Below the pieces are notes generated by a model. It did not search any database, was not told the origin of the DNA, and was given only the letters and a program-made list of their open reading frames with translations. A stretch of DNA of 17,495 bases. Origin: a halophilic archaeon J07HX64 (GTDB lineage Archaea > Halobacteriota > Halobacteria > Halobacteriales > Haloarculaceae). The stretch lies in contig KE356579.1 in the NCBI GenBank assembly GCA_000416085.1, forward strand, positions 1,830,707-1,848,201. The letters are read 5' to 3'. Both the position numbers and the translations under genes were made by a program. Positions 12,589 through 17,495 of the stretch are shown here, one piece after another (positions within the stretch are counted from its first letter, which is position 1; each line of letters opens with the position of its first letter).

Positions 12589-13821
12589 ATGAGTGTCGAC
12601 TCGCCTCCGGTCCGACGACTCGCCGACTGGAACCACGACCGTCTGGTCTCGCTCGCGGAGACCCACGGCACACCGCTCTACGTGCTCGACCCCGAGCGGG
12701 TCCGCGAGAACTACCGACGTATCGCTGCCGCCTTTCCCGACGCACACGTCATGTACGCGGCAAAGGCTCATACCGGTCGAGCGGTGCTGTCGGCGCTCAC
12801 GGCCGCCGGTGTCGACATCGAGTGTGCTGCCAGGGGGGAGTTACAGCGGGCAATCGATGCCGGTGCGGACCCCGACAGCCTCCAGTACACGGCGGTCAAC
12901 CCCCCGGCGGCCGACCTCGAGTACGCCGCCGACCTCGCGTCTGATCACCCCGGACTGACGATTACCGCCGGGGCCGTGGACACGTTCGACCGTCTCGCGG
13001 CGCTGGGGTACGACGGCCGTGTCGCGATGCGTGTCAACCCCGGCATCGGCACCGGCCATCACGAGGATGTCGCCACCGGAAAGGATGCGAAGTTCGGCAT
13101 CCCGGCAGAGCGTGTCGCGGCGGTCGCCGACGACCTTCGCGGGCGGTTCGACCTCGTCGGGGTTCACGCACACATCGGCAGCGGTGTCCTCCGCGGTGAC
13201 CTCGAGGACCACTGCCGGGCAATCGCCCGCGTGGCAGACCTGGCCCGCGAGGCCGGCGCCGAGGACCTCGAGTTCGTCGACGTCGGCGGCGGGTTCGGTG
13301 TCCCCTACCGCGAGGACGAACCCCCGCTCGACATCGCCGCGGTGGGCGAGCGTGTGCGGGCGGCCGTCGGCGACCTGCCGGCCCGACTCGCGCTCGAACC
13401 CGGTCGGTTCGTCGTCGCGGACGCCGAACTCATCCTGACCCGGGTCAACACGGTAAAAAAGGCAGCGAGCACGGTCGTCGGGGTCGACGCCTCGCTGGCG
13501 ACGCTCGTCCGGCCGGCGATGTTCGGCTCGTACCACCCGGTCCGAAACGTGAGTGCACCCGACCGTGAGACTGCTCCCGTCTCCGTGGGCGGACCCTGCT
13601 GTACCAGTGCGGACGTGTTCTGTACCGACCGGTCGGTCGCCAGACCACAGCGGGGTGACCTGCTCGCGATCGGGATGGCCGGTGCCTACGGTTACGAGCT
13701 TGCCAGCCAGTTCCACTCCCAACCCCGGCCCGCCGAGGTTGCCGTCGACGGTGAGACCGACCGCGTCGTGCGCCGGCGAGAGACGCTCGAGGATGTTACA
13801 CGTGTCGAGCGAACTAATTGA
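12589..13821 (+). CDS. lysA: Diaminopimelate decarboxylase
   Basis: A 410-aa fold-III PLP enzyme that makes lysine from meso-diaminopimelate. Visible: the PLP lysine in MYAAKAH (Lys59), KFGIP (168-172), HAHIGSGV (193-200), the glycine-rich phosphate loop VGGGFGVPY (232-240), EPGR (270-273), SYHPV (314-318), the Cys motif GPCCTSADVF (335-344) and MAGAYGY (363-369). Length is normal for LysA. In most family members the cysteine motif reads CESGD; here it is CTSAD, so the Glu is Thr, although Cys and the final Asp are kept. Because an HIGSGV loop and the overall order fit LysA better than arginine or ornithine decarboxylases, I keep that name. ATG 12589 is chosen over the in-frame 12559 start. 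No other dap genes are nearby. Confidence 0.88.
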   Translation: MSVDSPPVRRLADWNHDRLVSLAETHGTPLYVLDPERVRENYRRIAAAFPDAHVMYAAKAHTGRAVLSALTAAGVDIECAARGELQRAIDAGADPDSLQYTAVNPPAADLEYAADLASDHPGLTITAGAVDTFDRLAALGYDGRVAMRVNPGIGTGHHEDVATGKDAKFGIPAERVAAVADDLRGRFDLVGVHAHIGSGVLRGDLEDHCRAIARVADLAREAGAEDLEFVDVGGGFGVPYREDEPPLDIAAVGERVRAAVGDLPARLALEPGRFVVADAELILTRVNTVKKAASTVVGVDASLATLVRPAMFGSYHPVRNVSAPDRETAPVSVGGPCCTSADVFCTDRSVARPQRGDLLAIGMAGAYGYELASQFHSQPRPAEVAVDGETDRVVRRRETLEDVTRVERTN

Positions 13822-13856
13822 ATAGAGACCCAGACCACCGGTTCGAACACGCGGCC

Positions 13857-15527
13857 TTACAGGGAGTCCTCGGAGGGTTCGAGTTCACCGCTGATGCGCT
13901 CTCTGGCCTCCTCGGTGAGTTTGAACCGCTGGACTTTCTGTGTCGCACTCCGGGGGAGTTCATCGACGAAGAACACGCGACGCGGGTGGGCGTAGCTCGC
14001 AACGTTTTCGAGCGCGAACTTCCGGAGGTCCGCCTCGGTCCGTTCGGCATCCGCTTCCAGCACCACGAACGCGACGGGTGCCTCGCCTTTTATCTCGTGT
14101 GGGGCCGCGACGACGGCAGCCTCGGCGACATCGGGGTGTTCGTAGAGTGCGTCCTCCACCTCGGCGGGGTAGATGTTGTTGCCACCGGAGAGTATCATGT
14201 CGTCGGCGCGGTCGACGATCCAGAAGTAGCCATCCTCGTCGACGCGGGCGATGTCACCGGTGTAGAACCAGCCCTCGTCGTCGAAGACATTCTCTGTTTT
14301 GTCCGGTCGGCCGTGGTAGCCATCGAACACGGGGTCACCCCGGATTGCGAGTTCACCGGTGACCCGTGTTTCGTCGTCGAAATCGATATCCTCGTCCGGA
14401 ATCGGCTCGATAGCGTCCGGTCCGGCACGTGTCTCACCGGTGTCGGGGTTGACAATCTTCAGCTCCATACCCGGCAACGGCGGACCGACACAGCCGGCCT
14501 CCTTCTGTGCACCGGCAACCGGTTCGATCGTCCCGGCCGGTGCAGTCTCGGTCATCCCCCAGCCCTCGACCATGACGACATCCCACTCCCGCTGAATCGT
14601 CTTCCGAACCTCCTCGGCGAGCGGTGCGGCCGCACAGACGACGTAGTTCAGCGAGGAGAGATCGTACGCCTCGGGGTTCTCGCGCCAGACGCGGAACATC
14701 TGTGTGTACAGCGCAGGCACACCCGCGAACACCTCCGCGTCCTGCTGCTCGATCCCCTTTAACAGCGCCTCCGGCTCCGGCTTGGGCTGCAGGTCCAACT
14801 GACCGCCACGGAGGAGAAACGACCCCATCAGGGCGTTCAGCGCGTAGATGTGGAACAACGGCAACACGAGCACCAGCGTGAAATCGGGGTCGATACCGAG
14901 CCCACTCTTGTTGTAGCTCTCTATCGCCGCCAGCAGGTTCTCGTGGGAGAGTCTCACCCCCTTCGGTTTGCCCGTCGTGCCCGAGGTGTACGGCTGGGCC
15001 GCGATATCACCGTGCTCGCGGTCCACGATGTCGAACTCGGTTGGCTGGTCGGTGGTCAGGTGCGAGTAGTTGCGGACCCCGCGTGCCTCGTCGCTGCGAC
15101 CGGGCATCAACAGCGTCTCCACACCGGCCCGTTCGGCGAGATCCACCGGCCACTCGATGCCGGGTTCGTCCTCGGGGATGTACGCCGAACTCACCATCAC
15201 CTCCACCTCCGAGTCCTCGATGACGTACTCCAGTGTCTCCGGGTCCATCCGGAGGTTGAGCGGCACCGCGATAGCGCCGGTTTTTATAATCCCGAAGTAC
15301 GCAACCGGAAACAGCGGCTCGTTGGGGATGTACAGACCGACCCGGTCACCGGGTTCGACACCCAGTTCGACCAGCCCGTTTGCGAGCTGGTTCGCCTCGG
15401 CCTCCACCTCCTCGAACGTTTTCTCTGTCCCGAGAAAGCTGAGGGCTGTTCTGTCCCTGTACCGGTCTGCGGCCATCGTCGGAATCATCCCGACGTTCTC
15501 TACGGGGTCCCCGTGGTGATACTCCAT
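13857..15527 (-). CDS. Long-chain fatty-acid-CoA ligase-like AMP-forming enzyme
   Basis: A 556-aa member of the acyl-adenylate-forming (ANL) superfamily, activating a carboxylic acid with ATP and joining it to CoA. Motifs in order: P-loop YTSGTTGKPKG (180-190), GWGMTET (322-328), YTGD (423-426), the hinge region IVDRADDMILSGGNNIYP (437-454) and the C-terminal lysine in PRSATQKVQRFKL (Lys531). The pattern is closest to fatty-acyl-CoA ligases, but aryl or other short/medium acids cannot be excluded. ATG 15527 is chosen because a strong TATA box lies 24 nt upstream; the frame's earlier ATG at 15566 lies beyond that box. It converges on lysA with a 35-nt gap and is divergent from the Xaa-Pro peptidase gene. 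Confidence 0.9.
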   Translation of the reverse strand: MEYHHGDPVENVGMIPTMAADRYRDRTALSFLGTEKTFEEVEAEANQLANGLVELGVEPGDRVGLYIPNEPLFPVAYFGIIKTGAIAVPLNLRMDPETLEYVIEDSEVEVMVSSAYIPEDEPGIEWPVDLAERAGVETLLMPGRSDEARGVRNYSHLTTDQPTEFDIVDREHGDIAAQPYTSGTTGKPKGVRLSHENLLAAIESYNKSGLGIDPDFTLVLVLPLFHIYALNALMGSFLLRGGQLDLQPKPEPEALLKGIEQQDAEVFAGVPALYTQMFRVWRENPEAYDLSSLNYVVCAAAPLAEEVRKTIQREWDVVMVEGWGMTETAPAGTIEPVAGAQKEAGCVGPPLPGMELKIVNPDTGETRAGPDAIEPIPDEDIDFDDETRVTGELAIRGDPVFDGYHGRPDKTENVFDDEGWFYTGDIARVDEDGYFWIVDRADDMILSGGNNIYPAEVEDALYEHPDVAEAAVVAAPHEIKGEAPVAFVVLEADAERTEADLRKFALENVASYAHPRRVFFVDELPRSATQKVQRFKLTEEARERISGELEPSEDSL

Positions 15528-15549
15528 ACACCCTTGTACTGCATAGCAT

Positions 15550-15559
15550 AATATAAAGA
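15550..15559 (-). promoter_or_regulatory. TATA box of the acyl-CoA ligase gene
   Basis: The minus strand reads TCTTTATAT around 15559-15551, with TTTATA 24 nt before the ATG at 15527. It is a strong archaeal TATA match. Confidence 0.65.
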
Positions 15560-15615
15560 CTTCCACAGCGTGCCGACAGGTCCGCCGTCTGTCGTCCTCC
15601 GGTGTCTGGCAGCGT

Positions 15616-15631
15616 CCAGTCGGCAGTCTTA
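15616..15631 (+). promoter_or_regulatory. Promoter block of the Xaa-Pro peptidase gene, identical to the one at 4506
   Basis: CCAGTCGGCAGTCTTA ends exactly 26 nt before the ATG at 15658, as does the identical block before the ATG at 4548. The sequences downstream of the block differ, so this is not a duplicated gene start. Confidence 0.55.
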
Positions 15632-15657
15632 GGTGGCTCCCGGACCCAAATCGAGGT

Positions 15658-16830
15658 ATGAATCCGGACTTCTCGGTGCTCGACGGCCACCTGTCAGAGG
15701 CGGGCGTCGACGGCTACCTGGTGCGGGCCGACTCGGAGGAGGCAGACCAGTACTACCTCTCAGGGTTCGACGCCCCGGACCCGTTTGTGACACTGTACGA
15801 CGGCGAGGTGCACCTGCTGTTTGCACGGAGTTTAGAGTACGGCCGGGCGGTTCGTGAGTCACGGGCCGCATCGGTTGAGCGCGGCTCCGACTACGACTAC
15901 GGAACCTACGTCGAGGAGTCGGGACCCCACGAGGGCTGGAGCCGTACCCTCACGGCGTTTCTCGACGCGTACGGTGTCGAGTCGGTTGCGACACCGCCGG
16001 AGTTCCCACTCCAGACCGCCGACGGACTCCGCAAACAGGGTGTCACGGTCGACCCCGACGACGAGGGTATCCTCACCGAGATCCGCGCCACAAAAACCGA
16101 GGAAGAGGTTGAACACATCCGGCAGGCACAGCAGGCAAACGAGGCTGCGATGGAGCGCGCCGAGACGCTGCTCCGGACAGCCACTGTCGAGGACGGACAG
16201 CTCCGTCACGAAGGGGAGGTGTTGACCAGCGAACGTCTAAAGGAAGCAATCGAGGTGACACTGCTCCGGCACGGCTGTGCGCTCGACGAGACGATCGTCG
16301 CCTGCGGGACCGACGCCGCGGACCCCCACAACCGCGGTAGCGGGCCGCTGGCGGCCGGCGAGCCGATCATCATCGATATCTTCCCGCGGGACAAGACCAG
16401 CCGCTACCACGCAGACATGACCCGGACGTTCTGTCGGGGTAGCCCCGACGAGACCGTCCGGGAGTGGTACGACCTGACCGCCGAGGCGAAACAGGCCGCC
16501 CTCGACGTGCTAGAGCCCGGTGTCACCGGCGAGGCGGTCCACGCCGCCGTCTGTGACGTCTACGAGGCCGCCGACCTGCCGACGCTGCGGGCAGACCCCA
16601 CCGCGGAGACGGGGTTCATCCACAGCACCGGTCACGGCGTCGGACTGGACGTCCACGAACTGCCCCGCGTCTCCGAGAACGCCGGCGAACTCCGGCCGGG
16701 CCACATCGTCACGATCGAACCCGGTCTCTACGACCCCGCGGTCGGCGGGGTCCGCATCGAGGACATCGTCGTCGTCACCGAGGACGGCTACGAGAACCTC
16801 ACCGAGTACGAGGAGTCGCTCGTCGTCTGA
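15658..16830 (+). CDS. pepQ: Xaa-Pro peptidase, M24 family
   Basis: A 390-aa M24 metallopeptidase (Xaa-Pro dipeptidase/aminopeptidase type), with an N-terminal creatinase-like domain (1-150) and a C-terminal pita-bread catalytic domain. The five metal ligands are visible: Asp240 in IIIDIFPRDK, Asp253 in HADMTRTF, His326 in STGHGVGLDVHE, Glu354 in TIEPGLY and Glu368 in VRIEDIVVV. The enzyme cleaves the bond before proline in short peptides, probably in the cytoplasm. Whether it is a dipeptidase or aminopeptidase cannot be settled from sequence alone. The ATG at 15658 is supported by the promoter block 26 nt upstream. The gene is monocistronic by appearance. Peptide use would fit the dppBC-type permeases some kilobases away, but there is no direct link. 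Confidence 0.92.
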   Translation: MNPDFSVLDGHLSEAGVDGYLVRADSEEADQYYLSGFDAPDPFVTLYDGEVHLLFARSLEYGRAVRESRAASVERGSDYDYGTYVEESGPHEGWSRTLTAFLDAYGVESVATPPEFPLQTADGLRKQGVTVDPDDEGILTEIRATKTEEEVEHIRQAQQANEAAMERAETLLRTATVEDGQLRHEGEVLTSERLKEAIEVTLLRHGCALDETIVACGTDAADPHNRGSGPLAAGEPIIIDIFPRDKTSRYHADMTRTFCRGSPDETVREWYDLTAEAKQAALDVLEPGVTGEAVHAAVCDVYEAADLPTLRADPTAETGFIHSTGHGVGLDVHELPRVSENAGELRPGHIVTIEPGLYDPAVGGVRIEDIVVVTEDGYENLTEYEESLVV

Positions 16831-16977
16831 CGCGACCGACCCGGGCATACCCCCCGTTCGAGCTGGTGGGCGCGTCTGTCCGCTTCGAACTGGTAGACAG
16901 ATCTCGACTGCTGTCACCCCGAACCGGTCGAGAAAGTGACCGTAACCGGTATCAGTGAACCGACCACTACCTGCTGT

Positions 16978-17430
16978 ATGGCCGACATCGACGCCCTCGA
17001 TCCGGGGGAGCTGATCGGGCGCCTCGTGTCCAGCCTGATGCTGGTGGTCGCTGCGGTGCTCGCCGCGGTTCTCACTGTCGTGTTGGTGGTGTTGACGGTA
17101 GCCCTGGTGGCCCTGTCTGCCGGCCTCGTCGCGGCTTTGATCACCCTCGTCACTCTCACCCTGGTCTGTCTGCTCCTCCTGATAGTCGGGGTCGGTGCGC
17201 TTCTGTACCGCCGCAGCAGCCCCACGAGCACACAGGAGCGGATAGACGAGGCACTCGCACGTGCCGACGACACACCACACGGAGACGGTTCGATGACAGA
17301 GGAGGAGGCGGTGACCGAACTCAAATCCGAGTACGCCGAGGGGAACATCGACGACGACGAACTCGACCAGGCACTCGACGACGCCCTGACCAGCGAGCGC
17401 CCGGAGCGGGTCGTCGAGCGACACCGGTGA
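16978..17430 (+). CDS. Small membrane protein with C-terminal SHOCT motif
   Basis: A 150-aa protein. Two or three long hydrophobic segments fill residues 17-77 (rich in V, L and A, including LVVAAVLAAVLTVVLVVL), followed by a basic YRRSS turn and an acidic soluble tail. Residues 109-139 (EEEAVTELKSEYAEGNIDDD and following ELDQAL) match a SHOCT domain, a short helical oligomerisation motif common at the end of small haloarchaeal membrane proteins. The function is unknown. ATG 16978 is chosen because it starts just before the first acidic-then-hydrophobic segment; the in-frame earlier start at 16936 adds an atypical cysteine-rich piece. A weak GTAACC element lies about 30 nt upstream. Confidence 0.8.
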   Translation: MADIDALDPGELIGRLVSSLMLVVAAVLAAVLTVVLVVLTVALVALSAGLVAALITLVTLTLVCLLLLIVGVGALLYRRSSPTSTQERIDEALARADDTPHGDGSMTEEEAVTELKSEYAEGNIDDDELDQALDDALTSERPERVVERHR

Positions 17431-17442
17431 GTCAGACCTGGG

Positions 17443-17495
17443 TCACAGCCCTCCGTCACCCCGTTCCTGTGCGAGCACACCACCATCGAGAGCCC
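17443..17495 (-). CDS. Possible 3' end of a gene entering from the right edge
   Basis: On the minus strand one frame reads ALDGGVLAQERGDGGL and then stops at TGA (17445-17443). The composition would suit the C-terminus of a haloarchaeal protein convergent with the SHOCT gene, but sixteen codons are too few to be sure. Confidence 0.2.
   Translation of the reverse strand, partial: ALDGGVLAQERGDGGL

Noticed and set aside
12841..13722. A 293-codon minus-strand open frame opposite lysA
   Set aside because: It is antisense to lysA, with no recognisable domain and no promoter.
13818..14762. A 314-codon plus-strand open frame opposite the acyl-CoA ligase
   Set aside because: It overlaps the last bases of lysA and is antisense to a gene with all ANL-superfamily motifs.
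1..17495. tRNA, rRNA, CRISPR array or a defence island
   Set aside because: I looked for T-loop-like motifs, regularly spaced repeats and defence-type genes on both strands and found none.

Overview
The window looks like ordinary chromosome of a halophilic archaeon (class Halobacteria). The DNA is GC-rich, the proteins are strongly acidic, and several small proteins are lineage-typical (HVO_0416-type zinc finger, DUF5789, DUF6757). Most genes have a TATA-like element about 23-32 nt before the start codon with no clear Shine-Dalgarno, which fits the leaderless transcription common in this group. I cannot name the genus. I see no rRNA, tRNA, CRISPR array, intact insertion sequence or origin.

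Left part (1-4540): a CNNM/CBS-domain membrane protein leaves the left edge on the minus strand. About 480 nt follow with no recognisable gene. Then comes a proline dehydrogenase pseudogene broken by one stop and about five frameshifts. Its last piece runs in frame, without a stop, into an intact NOG1-type GTPase gene. A further ~570 nt holds a possible second coding remnant and small inverted repeats, followed by a tiny zinc-finger gene with a strong promoter.

Middle (4548-9873): a 3-hydroxyacyl-CoA dehydrogenase-like protein that appears to lack its usual catalytic residues; a ribonuclease Z/MBL-fold hydrolase; a stand-alone membrane 'sensor' domain protein ending 1 nt from a convergent DUF5789 gene; and a dipeptide-type ABC permease pair. 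The DppC-like and DppB-like genes are divergent rather than co-transcribed, with no binding protein or ATPase gene nearby.

Right part (9974-17495): a PHP-domain phosphoesterase; a 54-aa DUF6757 zinc-ribbon-like protein whose stop overlaps that of a convergent class I glutamine amidotransferase; a frameshifted dockerin-like remnant; a small CxxC zinc-binding protein; diaminopimelate decarboxylase (lysA); a fatty-acyl-CoA ligase; a divergent Xaa-Pro peptidase (pepQ type); and a small membrane protein with a C-terminal SHOCT motif.

Most genes are single transcription units with their own promoters, and I see no large operon. Functional themes are lipid/acyl-CoA metabolism (dehydrogenase, ligase), peptide use (permeases, Xaa-Pro peptidase) and amino-acid metabolism (lysA, dead proline dehydrogenase), but nothing ties them into one system. 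I found no convincing new multi-gene system. The most interesting signals are the decaying genes, the divergent permease pair, the catalytically degenerate dehydrogenase, the altered G4 motif in NOG1, and an identical 16-nt promoter block at identical spacing before two distant genes.
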